From positions 1-12,209 of the forward strand of contig JAZLGF010000034.1 in NCBI GenBank assembly GCA_045616165.1: a stretch of DNA of 12,209 nucleotides, in the 5' to 3' direction. The position numbers and the translations under genes were made by a program. Under the pieces are notes generated by a model, which saw nothing but the letters and a program-made list of their open reading frames with translations, ran no database searches and was not told the origin of the DNA. The stretch's first letter is position 1, and every line of letters starts with the position of its first letter. Shown here piece by piece: positions 1 to 6,576 of this stretch. This DNA is from RGIG5612 sp045616165 (lineage in GTDB: Bacteria; Bacillota; Clostridia; Lachnospirales; Lachnospiraceae).

Positions 1-160
1 CTCCCTATAGAAAGATAGAGTGTTTATAGGGAGAATTTTTTGAATAGAAAGATGGTTATTTTCTCACTATAGAGTAACATACTATCTATAGTGAGAACTT
101 TTTGATGAAATAAATGATTTTTTTCTCACTATAGGAAGACAGGTTCTCTATAGGGAGAAA
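1..160. repeat. Three tandem 62-bp units, each containing an inverted repeat
   Basis: Three dyads recur with an exact 62-base period. Arms are 1-9/25-33, 61-73/85-97 and 122-134/148-160, with consensus TTCTCMCTATAG and its complement. Unit 1 has perfect 9-bp arms, unit 2 perfect 13-bp arms, unit 3 13-bp arms with one mismatch. The base before CTATA is C in unit 1 and A in unit 2, and the opposite arm changes with it (G, then T), so pairing is kept. The loops differ strongly; the spacers between units 1 and 2 and units 2 and 3 agree at about 18 of 25 positions. Units 1 and 2 are followed by T runs, so they could act as weak + strand terminators; protein-binding dyads or iteron-like sites are equally possible. 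The array probably continues beyond the left edge. No cas gene or constant CRISPR repeat is present. Confidence 0.75.
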
Positions 161-193
161 ATATAGAAAAAGCGAGCAAAGATCAAAGAGTAA

Positions 194-360
194 GGCGGGT
201 GGCTAGCCGAGTTTTGATGTCGAATGATTTACCCGCCGTAAGCAGCGAAGCGACGGTGCGCGCCCTCACTAGCGCAGGCGCCGTCAGCTTCGCGAGCGAA
301 ATAGAAATTATTTATGATATTAATAGAGCGAGCTGGACAGTGTGGCTCGTTATCGACGAG
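194..360 (+). repeat. GC-rich multi-hairpin element, left copy
   Basis: Hairpin 1 pairs GGCGGGT (194-200) with ACCCGCC (231-237). A GTAAG linker (238-242) follows. Hairpin 2 pairs 245-259 with 278-293: fifteen pairs including one G-T wobble, and a bulged A at 286. Then GCGAGC (328-333), 11 bases, and GCTCGTT running into a small CTCGT/ACGAG stem (346-360). The same series occurs in the same order on the minus strand at 12090-11909. The element is far more GC-rich than the genes around it. It may be a dispersed REP-like repeat or a structured RNA. I see no transposase linked to it. Confidence 0.7.
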
Positions 361-579
361 ATTTCATTTTAGCGAGTGGAGCCGTGCAACTTTTTTCAGA
401 GCGTTTTTAGCGGTTGAAAAAAGTTCGTACGGGACACGAGCATTTCAAAAAGAGCCCGACAAAGGGCAATTTGTCGGGGACGGATTAGCGATTATAATGA
501 TTAATCTGATTTATCAAAAAAGTTTTTTAATGGCTTTTTATAGAGGTTGCTCGTATAATAAAGTAGAAAATTTTTTACG
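361..579. other. Intergenic leader with two hairpins, no gene seen
   Basis: This stretch joins the left structured element to the first gene. It has a perfect 11-bp inverted repeat (388-398 with 415-425, AACTTTTTTCA and its complement) and a perfect 9-bp hairpin CCCGACAAA/TTTGTCGGG (455-463 with 470-478). Neither is followed by a T run, so they do not look like terminators. CGAGCATTT at 437-445 also occurs in the minus-strand flank at 11873-11865. The open frame through here has no convincing ribosome site and runs through palindromic DNA, so I do not call it a gene. Confidence 0.5.
471..498 (+). promoter_or_regulatory. Possible promoter for the first surface protein
   Basis: TTGTCG (471-476), a 16-base spacer and a perfect TATAAT (493-498). 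The -35 lies in the right arm of the 455-478 hairpin, so a protein or structure at that dyad could affect it. A second TATAAT at 554-559 is nearer the gene but has no good -35. Which is used cannot be decided by eye. Confidence 0.35.
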
Positions 580-603
580 ATGCTTTATTTAGAGGACAAA
601 CAA

Positions 604-2124
604 ATGAAGAAAAAGATTATACCATTTTTTATTGCTGCACTTGTATTTATTATGTTTTTGCCAATCACCGCGCAGGCAGAGGAAAGATTAAAAAACGGAT
701 TATTGATTGTGCAGACAACAGATAAAGAGCAGTATTCAAAAGGAGAGAATATAAAGACGACTCTGACAGTCACAAATACGAATACACATAATTCGGATGT
801 ATTGGATGTGAACCTGGTCAATCTGGCTCCTGAAGGATACCAGATTATGAAAAATGAATCGTCACAAAAAGATATTTCGACGTTGAAAGCCGGAGAACAG
901 GTTTCGTTAACAACGGTATTTGAATTGAAAGCCGGAGAAAATACTAATCCGCCGAAAACAGGTGACAAAGGACTCGTTGGGTTTATTATTGTTGGAGGCA
1001 TAGCAGCATTTTGTCTAATTATGATTGCGTTGATGATAATTGGGAAGAAAAAAAGAAAGACAAAAGGCATATTTTTTTCATCACTTTTGGTGATCGGTAT
1101 CAGTACTATGCTTCTTGGCGGAACTGTTACCACAAAAGCGGAAACGAAGGGGCAAATTTCTGTTACTACGTTCGTATCGGTAGATGGGAAAGAATTGCCT
1201 GTAGAGAGCACGGTAAGTTATGGAAAAAGAACTGGACTTTTGGGGTCAAGTGAATCAGAAAATGACGTTGGATATTACGTCGTGAGCATTTGGAATATTA
1301 CACATCAGGAAGATGATACAGATATAGTGACCTTTGGTCCAGCAGTTGATACAGATTATAAAAGAGCCGTAGAAAATGCTACTGAATTGGAAGCTTCTTG
1401 GAGCGAAATTCAACAGGCAGCAGCAAACGGCACAGCCTATACAAAATATGCAAAAGCTCTTAGAGAGGGTCATGTGAAAAAAATTGAGATAACCGGAAAC
1501 GACTTTTTTTCACCTTCAGGGACATTCACGGCATTTTATTTATCGATACCGGAAAAATATAGAAGATGGAATAGCTCTTATAACGGAGAAGGTGTATTAA
1601 ATTATGCGAATAGCCGAATAAGGTCAACGCTTAACGGTGTTAATAATTCCTGGGGAAGAGTTTACGTAGGAGAGTGTGCCGGAAAAGAGTGCCTTGCAGC
1701 ATCAGAAAGTCTACTGTCATGTTTCCCGGCAGAATTGCAAGAGATAATATCACCGAGAACATTTGAAGTGCCAAGAACTTGGTTACCAATAAATCCTTAC
1801 GAAATAATTATTTCGGACATGGTAACAGATAAGCTTTGGCTACCAAGTGCCAGCGAACTATATGAATATAAAGAAGAAAAAGCCGAATATCATGACTACG
1901 GAAGTCCTTTCCAAAAAAACGGCGGACAACTTCATGTTCCAATTTCGTTGTATAGAGAAGATAAGAGCCCAGTTCAGTGCTGGCTTAGAAGCCCAGATAG
2001 GACAAGTAATAATTACATTGCGATAAACAGAAAGGAAGGTGCTGGCCTTGATTCTTATTTGTGCACATCAACAAGCAATGCAATTGCACCGTTCTTTAAT
2101 ATTGATGGTTCTGTAGAAAACTAA
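604..2124 (+). CDS. Two-part surface protein: internal sorting signal plus DUF6273-like domain
   Basis: 506 residues. The start at 604 is chosen because AGAGGA (591-596) lies 7 bases upstream and the product then opens with MKKK and a signal peptide (cleavage likely after A25). Residues about 30-110 form a beta-rich extracellular domain. A cell-wall sorting signal follows: PPKTGD (116-121), a hydrophobic stretch (about 124-147) and a KKKRKTKG basic tail. Sorting signals normally end a protein, but here a second hydrophobic segment (about 156-175) ending in a signal-peptide-like TTKAET leads into 330 more residues. That C-terminal part, with RSTLNG, a DKLWLPSASE stretch, WLRSP (460-464) and FFNIDG near the end, resembles DUF6273 domains of clostridial secreted proteins; their role is unknown. 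It could be a two-span membrane protein with both domains outside, or be cut by sortase and signal peptidase into two products. No sortase gene is in the window. A strong terminator follows. Confidence 0.8.
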   Translation: MKKKIIPFFIAALVFIMFLPITAQAEERLKNGLLIVQTTDKEQYSKGENIKTTLTVTNTNTHNSDVLDVNLVNLAPEGYQIMKNESSQKDISTLKAGEQVSLTTVFELKAGENTNPPKTGDKGLVGFIIVGGIAAFCLIMIALMIIGKKKRKTKGIFFSSLLVIGISTMLLGGTVTTKAETKGQISVTTFVSVDGKELPVESTVSYGKRTGLLGSSESENDVGYYVVSIWNITHQEDDTDIVTFGPAVDTDYKRAVENATELEASWSEIQQAAANGTAYTKYAKALREGHVKKIEITGNDFFSPSGTFTAFYLSIPEKYRRWNSSYNGEGVLNYANSRIRSTLNGVNNSWGRVYVGECAGKECLAASESLLSCFPAELQEIISPRTFEVPRTWLPINPYEIIISDMVTDKLWLPSASELYEYKEEKAEYHDYGSPFQKNGGQLHVPISLYREDKSPVQCWLRSPDRTSNNYIAINRKEGAGLDSYLCTSTSNAIAPFFNIDGSVEN

Positions 2125-2142
2125 TAAATAAAAATCTTAAAT
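2116..2142 (+). repeat. Shared gene-trailer repeat, copy 1
   Basis: The end of the first surface protein gene carries GAAAACTAATAAATAAAAA (2116-2134), identical over 19 bases to the end of the methyltransferase gene (11793-11811). Overlapping it, 2123-2142 is identical over 20 bases to 4451-4470 at the end of the second surface gene. The reading frame differs: here the stop is the TAA at 2122, whereas the other two genes read Asn-Lys-stop through the same bases. The match is therefore at DNA level and not shared protein ancestry. Confidence 0.65.
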
Positions 2143-2170
2143 AATCTTAGATGATATATAAAGATGAATG

Positions 2171-2195
2171 CAGCTCCCTTTTGGGAGCTGTTTTT
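2171..2195 (+). terminator. Intrinsic terminator after the first surface protein
   Basis: Perfect 8-bp stem CAGCTCCC/GGGAGCTG (2171-2178 with 2183-2190), a TTTT loop and then five T. The stem core is the same as that of the terminator at 4489-4524. Confidence 0.92.
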
Positions 2196-2224
2196 GACTA
2201 ATATTATTTAAGTTTAAGAATTTA

Positions 2225-2278
2225 ATCGGCAAAATATAACGAGATTTAGTGGTGAAAAACTTGTTATATTTTGCCGAT
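2225..2278. promoter_or_regulatory. Long inverted repeat, likely operator of the fic gene
   Basis: Perfect 16-bp arms, ATCGGCAAAATATAAC (2225-2240) and its complement (2263-2278), extended inward by three more pairs including one G-T. The 16-base loop is 2244-2259. The right arm contains the proposed fic -35 box. There is no T run, so it is not a terminator. The Fic protein carries an N-terminal helix-turn-helix, so autoregulation at this site is a reasonable inference. Confidence 0.7.
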
Positions 2279-2289
2279 AATGTTATAAT
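2261..2289 (+). promoter_or_regulatory. Promoter of the fic gene
   Basis: TTGTTA (2261-2266), 17 bases, perfect TATAAT (2284-2289), 34 bases before the chosen start. It lies between the terminator at 2171-2195 and the gene, so fic is probably its own transcription unit. The -35 is buried in the right arm of the inverted repeat. Confidence 0.65.
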
Positions 2290-2323
2290 AATTCCGATAT
2301 ATGATTGTTAGTTGAGGGTGTAT

Positions 2324-3217
2324 ATGAATTATAAAAATGTAGCAGAAATATCTTTGAAATGGAATGTGTCTGAAAGAAGCGTCAGAAATTATTGTTCAAC
2401 AGGAAAAATCCCTGGGGCAATTCTTGATGGAAAGACGTGGAAGATTCCTAGCAATGCAACTAAGCCAGAACGAAAAAAAAGAGCAGGAAAAATATCTACA
2501 GATATTCTTGAACGATTACGCGAAGAAAAAGAAATGGGTATTACAGGGGGCATTTATCATAAAATTCAGGTTGAATTAACGTATAATTCAAATCACATGG
2601 AAGGAAGTCGGCTTACATATGATCAAACAAGGTATATTTTTGAAACCAACACGATTGGAATTCGGAATGAAACTGTAAATGTTGATGATATTGTTGAAAC
2701 AGCAAATCACTTTAGATGTATTGATTTGATTATTGATTTAGCCAACTATAGGTTAAGTGAATCACTTATTAAACAGCTTCATTATTTGTTAAAATCAGGA
2801 ACATCAGACAGTAGAAAAGCCTGGTTTGCCGTTGGGGATTATAAGCGCATTGAAAATGAAGTTGGTGGAAGAAAGACAACAAAGCCAGAGCTGGTTGCTA
2901 AAGAGCTTCGCCATTTACTGAAAAGCTATAATGAATCAAAGAATAAAACGCTTGAAGAAATCATTGAGTTTCATTATGAATTTGAGAAAATTCATCCTTT
3001 TCAAGATGGAAATGGCCGTGTGGGAAGGCTAGTTATGTTTAAGGAATGCTTACGAAACGGTATTCCACCATTTATCATAGATGACAATCTTAAAGAATTT
3101 TATTACCGCGGGCTCAGCGAATGGAAAAACGAAAGAGGGTATTTGATTGATACATGTCTTTCTGCGCAGGACCGATTTAAGGTATATATGGATTACTACG
3201 AGATTGCTTATGATTGA
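2324..3217 (+). CDS. Fic-family nucleotidyltransferase with N-terminal helix-turn-helix
   Basis: 297 residues from ATG 2324, preceded by GAGGG (2314-2318). Upstream in-frame TTG and GTG codons at 2312 and 2318 leave less room for a ribosome site. Residues 1-50 resemble a MerR/excisionase-type helix-turn-helix (AEISLKWNVSERSVRNY). Residue 224 begins a complete Fic motif, HPFQDGNGRVGR: the catalytic His and the phosphate-binding GNGR are present, so the enzyme should be able to transfer AMP or a related group from a nucleotide to a target hydroxyl. The preceding SNHMEG (89-94) matches the inhibitory motif S/T-x-x-x-E-G/N; its Glu93 would fold over the active site. That makes it a class II Fic with its inhibitor in cis and explains the absence of a separate antitoxin gene. 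The target is unknown. It sits between two surface-protein genes with its own promoter and dyad. Confidence 0.92.
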   Translation: MNYKNVAEISLKWNVSERSVRNYCSTGKIPGAILDGKTWKIPSNATKPERKKRAGKISTDILERLREEKEMGITGGIYHKIQVELTYNSNHMEGSRLTYDQTRYIFETNTIGIRNETVNVDDIVETANHFRCIDLIIDLANYRLSESLIKQLHYLLKSGTSDSRKAWFAVGDYKRIENEVGGRKTTKPELVAKELRHLLKSYNESKNKTLEEIIEFHYEFEKIHPFQDGNGRVGRLVMFKECLRNGIPPFIIDDNLKEFYYRGLSEWKNERGYLIDTCLSAQDRFKVYMDYYEIAYD

Positions 3218-3282
3218 AACGGATCAGCACCTATTTTATTAGGCAATTTAATAAAAAAACAAGATATATATAAAACAAATAA

Positions 3283-3310
3283 TTGAAACTACTAGATATT
3301 GTGATATACT
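3283..3310 (+). promoter_or_regulatory. Promoter of the second surface protein
   Basis: TTGAAA (3283-3288), 16 bases, TATACT (3305-3310) preceded by TGA, an extended -10 arrangement. A second TTGAAA at 3310 and TATAAT at 3331 are only 15 bases apart, so that pair is less likely. The gene starts about 55 bases further on. Confidence 0.6.
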
Positions 3311-3364
3311 TGAAACATAATAGGTCACTTTATAATTTAATATCAAAAGAAGAGGATGGATATG

Positions 3365-4459
3365 ATGAAGAAAAAAATCTTGGCAATTCTAATGACCGCA
3401 TTAATGGTTGTCTCTTTAATTCCGATGTTTGCGTTTACGGCATTGGCAGATACACACGACCTGACAGTAACTAAAAATGATGAAGCAGCGGTGGAAGGCA
3501 CGGATTATAGCTGGTCTGGTATTACGTTAACGATTAAGACAGACGGACTCACTGTATCGGGTTCTACGACAACAGAAATAATTAGTGTTGGTGGTAGCGT
3601 TAACAATCTTACTATCAAAGATTTGTCGATAACATTGAATAGTGACGATGGACCAATCGTTTTTAATGGACAATGTACTTTGACGATTATAGGAAATAAC
3701 ACGATTACTACCAATGGCGATTCTATGGCTATACAACATTACAATGAAGATTTTACAATCACTGGAACGGGAAATCTCACGACTTCAGGAAAAGTTGGTG
3801 GAATTTATTCTTCAGGAAATTTAATTTTTGATCAACCCGGTACGGTCACAGTATCAGGTGGATATGGTATTAAAGTCAAAGGTACAATATCATTTAATAA
3901 TGGTATCGGCAAATTTATTGCTCGAGGTTTAGGTGAAGAACAAGCTGCAGTTTCTAGTGTTAATGGAGATATAATATGTGGTGATAATTTGTTAGTAAAA
4001 GGTTCCCTTATTGCAGATGTAGACGAAGCAAATATTAATGGTGATATTAAAATTAACGATAAAAAAATCAAAATTGGCGATGATGTTGCCAAAGCAGTAT
4101 TGATTAAAACTGTAAAATATGATGTTAAAGTTGCATCTAATATAAAGAACGGCAAAGTTAAAGCAGATAAAGAAAAAGCTGCTAAAGGAGAAACTGTTGA
4201 ATTAACAGCAACACCTGATGAGACTTATAAACTTGCTTCATTAAAAGTAACAGATGCAGATGGAAAAGAAGTAAAAGTAACAGACAATAAATTTGTAATG
4301 CCGGCATCTAACGTAACTGTTACAGCAAAGTTTACTGTAAAAGAAGAAATTCCTAAGACAGGTGATGCAAACAATATGCTTTTATGGATTGCTATTGCTC
4401 TTGCAGCAATAAGCTTAACAACATGTACGCTTCTTAGAGTAAAGAGAACAAATAAATAA
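3365..4459 (+). CDS. Sortase-anchored, beta-helix-like surface protein
   Basis: 364 residues. ATG codons at 3356, 3362 and 3365 are in frame; 3365 is preferred because AGAGGA (3351-3356) is then 8 bases away and the protein opens with MKKK. The signal peptide probably ends after A28. Residues about 30-250 contain short strands such as LTIKDLSITL, LTIIGNNTI and FTITGTGNLTTSG, the pattern of a right-handed beta-helix as in carbohydrate-binding or adhesin-like secreted proteins. Residues about 252-326 match the bacterial repeat domain common in Gram-positive surface proteins (GETVELTATPDETYKL, then FVMPASNVTVTAKF). A complete sorting signal ends it: IPKTGD (329-334), a hydrophobic helix (about 338-357) and the tail RVKRTNK. 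It should be wall-anchored and exposed. The ligand is unknown. It is a single-gene unit with its own promoter and terminator. Confidence 0.85.
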   Translation: MKKKILAILMTALMVVSLIPMFAFTALADTHDLTVTKNDEAAVEGTDYSWSGITLTIKTDGLTVSGSTTTEIISVGGSVNNLTIKDLSITLNSDDGPIVFNGQCTLTIIGNNTITTNGDSMAIQHYNEDFTITGTGNLTTSGKVGGIYSSGNLIFDQPGTVTVSGGYGIKVKGTISFNNGIGKFIARGLGEEQAAVSSVNGDIICGDNLLVKGSLIADVDEANINGDIKINDKKIKIGDDVAKAVLIKTVKYDVKVASNIKNGKVKADKEKAAKGETVELTATPDETYKLASLKVTDADGKEVKVTDNKFVMPASNVTVTAKFTVKEEIPKTGDANNMLLWIAIALAAISLTTCTLLRVKRTNK

Positions 4460-4470
4460 AAATCTTAAAT
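4451..4470 (+). repeat. Shared gene-trailer repeat, copy 2
   Basis: AATAAATAAAAATCTTAAAT, identical over 20 bases to 2123-2142. Here it encodes Asn-Lys-stop and continues into the 3' untranslated region. A terminator with the same stem core follows both copies, so the shared unit is trailer plus terminator. Confidence 0.65.
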
Positions 4471-4488
4471 GATATTATAACTTTAATT

Positions 4489-4524
4489 CAGCTCCCTTTT
4501 GATGATGAAGGGAGCTGTTTTTTT
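4489..4524 (+). terminator. Intrinsic terminator after the second surface protein
   Basis: Perfect 10-bp stem CAGCTCCCTT (4489-4498) with AAGGGAGCTG (4508-4517), a 9-base loop and seven T. It shares its stem core with 2171-2195 but has a longer loop. Confidence 0.92.
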
Positions 4525-4570
4525 ATGCACTGATATTCAATGATTTCATTATTAGCATAAATTCGAAAAA

Positions 4571-4631
4571 ATAGAAACTTGTTTTAAAAATATTTAAAAC
4601 AAGTTTTTTTAATTTTAAAACAAGTTTCTAT
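4571..4631. promoter_or_regulatory. Three-copy inverted/direct repeat with terminator-like hairpin
   Basis: The left arm ATAGAAACTTGTTTTAAAA (4571-4589) is the perfect 19-base complement of 4613-4631. A third, shorter copy lies between them (4593-4606). The left arm can therefore pair with the middle copy, as a 14-bp stem (4575-4588 with 4593-4606), a 4-base loop and a T run to 4610, which is an ideal intrinsic terminator; or with the right copy as a 19-bp stem without a T run. The right copy abuts the -35 box of the next gene. TGCACTGATA occurs on both sides (4526-4535 and 4632-4641). Possible roles are insulating terminator, operator with three half-sites, or switchable structure for read-through RNA. 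Confidence 0.7.
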
Positions 4632-4659
4632 TGCACTGATAACAATAAAGTATTATAGT
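4631..4659 (+). promoter_or_regulatory. Promoter of the GHKL/STAS gene and perhaps the downstream operon
   Basis: TTGCAC (4631-4636), 17 bases, TATAGT (4654-4659). It starts at the last base of the 19-bp inverted repeat. The ribosome site AGTGGAGG (4663-4670) is very close to the -10, giving a very short leader. Confidence 0.55.
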
Positions 4660-4679
4660 CGAAGTGGAGGATATTAGAT

Positions 4680-5693
4680 ATGAAATTTAGTGAAGAAAAG
4701 AAAACTTCAATAAAAAGATATATATTAGAAAAAATAGACCGAGGAGAAGAAAATATTTGCTTGGCGGTTATTGATAATTTTAATTTAAATGAAACAACAT
4801 TTTATAAATACATCAATGAAATGTTGGAAGAAAAAATAATTCAAAAAGTTCATAGAGGAAAGTATCAGCTCGTTTCAAAAAAATATCAGTATCATTTAAG
4901 CAGAAAAAGTGGTGATTTAGATGGAGACACAATTGCTTATAATAAATGTCTTGCTAAGCATGTAAAAAAATTTGGTAAAAATATAGAACAAATATGGGCT
5001 TATGTTTTTAGTGAGATGACCAATAACGTTATGGACCATTCTAATGCTGAAAAATTAGATATTGTTATCGAACAAAACTATTTATTAACTAAGGTATGGA
5101 TGTTTGATGATGGAATAGGAATTTTTAAAAAAATCAAAAAGCATTTCAAATTGGAAAACGTTGAAGAAGCGGTGAATGAATTATTTAAAGGGAAAATCAC
5201 AACGGATGCAAAACATCATTCGGGAGAAGGGATTTTTTTCAGTTCTAGAATGATGGATGAATTTTGTATAGTATCTGACAATCGGATATTCTCACATAAT
5301 AAATATAATCAAGAATATTTACAAACCTTAAAAATACCTTTCAAGACAGGAACAGCAGTTTTGATGAAACTAAGTAATTTTTCAAGAAGAACACCAAGAG
5401 ATATTTTCATTCAGTTTGAAAATTCAGAAGGGGAGTTCGAGAAAACAAATATAAATCTAAAAATGATTTTTGACACAGATCCGATTTCTAGGTCACAGGC
5501 AAAAAGGTTGTGCAACGGACTTGAAAGATTCAAGACAATCGAACTCGATTTTGAAAGTATAGAATGGATGGGACAGGGATTTGCAGACCAGATTTTTAGG
5601 GTATTTGCGAATGAACATCCTAAAATAATAATCAAACCTGTTAATATGAATGCTGATGTAAAGAAAATGTATAAGCATGTTTTAAGGAAATAA
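4680..5693 (+). CDS. Winged-helix, GHKL ATPase and STAS-like (DUF4325) fusion protein
   Basis: 337 residues, with AGTGGAGG 9 bases before the ATG. Residues 1-70 look like a DNA-binding winged helix (ETTFYKYINEMLEEKIIQ, then a basic KVHRGKYQL). Residues about 85-245 are a GHKL ATP-binding domain: N box SEMTNNVMDHSNA from 111, DDGIGIF (143-149) as the G1 box, and HSGEGIFFSS (180-189) as the G2 box. The key Asn, Asp and Gly residues are present, so ATP binding is likely. Residues about 258-335 match the STAS-like DUF4325 pattern (RSQAKRLCNGLERF, then IELDFESIEWMGQGFADQIFR). In RsbW/SpoIIAB-type switches the kinase and its STAS partner are separate proteins; here both are in one chain. No transmembrane segment or histidine-kinase phosphoacceptor domain is visible. 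A cytoplasmic regulator is inferred; the regulated gene is unknown. Confidence 0.85.
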   Translation: MKFSEEKKTSIKRYILEKIDRGEENICLAVIDNFNLNETTFYKYINEMLEEKIIQKVHRGKYQLVSKKYQYHLSRKSGDLDGDTIAYNKCLAKHVKKFGKNIEQIWAYVFSEMTNNVMDHSNAEKLDIVIEQNYLLTKVWMFDDGIGIFKKIKKHFKLENVEEAVNELFKGKITTDAKHHSGEGIFFSSRMMDEFCIVSDNRIFSHNKYNQEYLQTLKIPFKTGTAVLMKLSNFSRRTPRDIFIQFENSEGEFEKTNINLKMIFDTDPISRSQAKRLCNGLERFKTIELDFESIEWMGQGFADQIFRVFANEHPKIIIKPVNMNADVKKMYKHVLRK

Positions 5694-5742
5694 AACGTGA
5701 TTGAAAGTATGATAACTATGTTTTGAAGGAAACGGTAATAAA

Positions 5743-5772
5743 AGAGGACAAACAAATAAATAAAAATTTAAG
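5743..5772 (+). repeat. Leader and trailer motifs joined, possible deletion scar
   Basis: AGAGGACAAACAAAT (5743-5757) is identical to 591-605, the ribosome site and first start-codon bases of the first surface gene. It runs straight into AATAAATAAAAATTTAAG (5755 onward), close to the trailer at 2123 and 4451. The bases look like a gene leader fused to a gene trailer with the coding part missing. It also places the purine-rich site about 30 bases from the next start, too far to serve it. Confidence 0.4.
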
Positions 5773-5777
5773 TAAAC

Positions 5778-6551
5778 ATGAAATATAAAATAGCGTTGGC
5801 TCAGACAGAAAGTTGTTCTGATAATCAAATTAATATTGAGAGAGCAGATATTGCGATGAAACGCTCTTCAGAAGAAGGGGCGAAATTAATTGTCTTTCCG
5901 GAGTGTTTTATTGCTGCGCTTTCTAAAGAAACGCAGAAAATAGACGGAGCAAATGTAAAGGCTATGCAAAAGCTTGCTAAGCAATACAGGTTATGGGTTG
6001 TTTTTGGCATGTATGAAACAGCGGATGAAAAAAGAAATTATAATACAACATTGATTGTAGATGACCAGGGAAGGATCGTTTCAGTCTATCGAAAAACTCA
6101 TCTGTATGATGCCTTTTCATATCGCGAATCAGATTTTAACAAAGCAGGAGAAAAACTCTTTGAGCCGATAGATACACCATTTGGCAAACTAGGACTTATG
6201 GTTTGTTATGAACTTAGGTTTCCTGAAATCGCTAGATATCAGGCTCTGAAAGGGGCAGAACTAATCGTTGTTCCTACAGCCTGGGTAAAGGGAAAAGGAA
6301 AAAGCGAGCAGCTTCGAGTTTCAACATTATGCCGGGCGATGGAAAATGTAGTTTTTGTTGCCATGTGCGACATGACAGGAGATATTAGGGTTGGAGAAAG
6401 TGTTGTGGCCGACCCGATGGGAGCAGTACTTGGCGAATTAGGAAATGAGCCAGATGTATTGATTGTAGAAATTGATACAGAAAAAATTGCTGAGTGTAGA
6501 AAAACATTACCGCTTCTGGAAAACAGAAGACCAGAAATTTACACTTTCTAA
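5778..6551 (+). CDS. Nitrilase-superfamily carbon-nitrogen hydrolase (omega-amidase-like)
   Basis: 257 residues, close to the usual 255-275 of short nitrilase-family amidases. The catalytic triad is visible: Glu42 in FPECF, Lys106 in YRKTHLYD and Cys143 in VCYELRFPE. The cysteine motif and size resemble Nit2/YafV-type omega-amidases, which hydrolyse the terminal amide of alpha-ketoglutaramate or similar compounds to the acid and ammonia; simple motifs cannot fix the substrate. No signal peptide, so cytoplasmic. ATG 5778 is the first possible start, since an in-frame TAA lies at 5769. No good ribosome site lies next to it; the nearest purine-rich site is about 30 bases upstream, inside the scar-like sequence. 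No promoter was seen in the 84-base gap, so it is probably cotranscribed with the preceding gene. Next to an amino-acid importer, a role in using amide nitrogen is plausible but unproven. Confidence 0.9.
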   Translation: MKYKIALAQTESCSDNQINIERADIAMKRSSEEGAKLIVFPECFIAALSKETQKIDGANVKAMQKLAKQYRLWVVFGMYETADEKRNYNTTLIVDDQGRIVSVYRKTHLYDAFSYRESDFNKAGEKLFEPIDTPFGKLGLMVCYELRFPEIARYQALKGAELIVVPTAWVKGKGKSEQLRVSTLCRAMENVVFVAMCDMTGDIRVGESVVADPMGAVLGELGNEPDVLIVEIDTEKIAECRKTLPLLENRRPEIYTF

Positions 6552-6576
6552 AATTAATGAGGACAATAAAGGTTAA

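Noticed and set aside
63..160. CTCACTATAGG and TATAGGGAGA resemble the core of phage T7 RNA polymerase promoters
   Set aside because: The upstream recognition part of the T7 promoter is absent in all units, and the match is explained by the palindromic arms. No T7-like polymerase gene is present.
1..160. CRISPR array
   Set aside because: Spacing is regular, but the conserved parts are paired arms split by short variable loops, and the longer spacers resemble one another. There are no cas genes.
314..592. 92-codon open frame on the + strand
   Set aside because: No ribosome site, runs through palindromic repeat DNA, and overlaps the promoter and leader of the surface gene.
585..1211. 208-codon open frame on the minus strand
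   Set aside because: Lies entirely opposite a well-supported gene that has a signal peptide and sorting signal; composition is that of an antisense shadow.
3218..3282. Hairpin CCTA/TAGG after fic as a terminator
   Set aside because: Only four base pairs and no T run; too weak to call.
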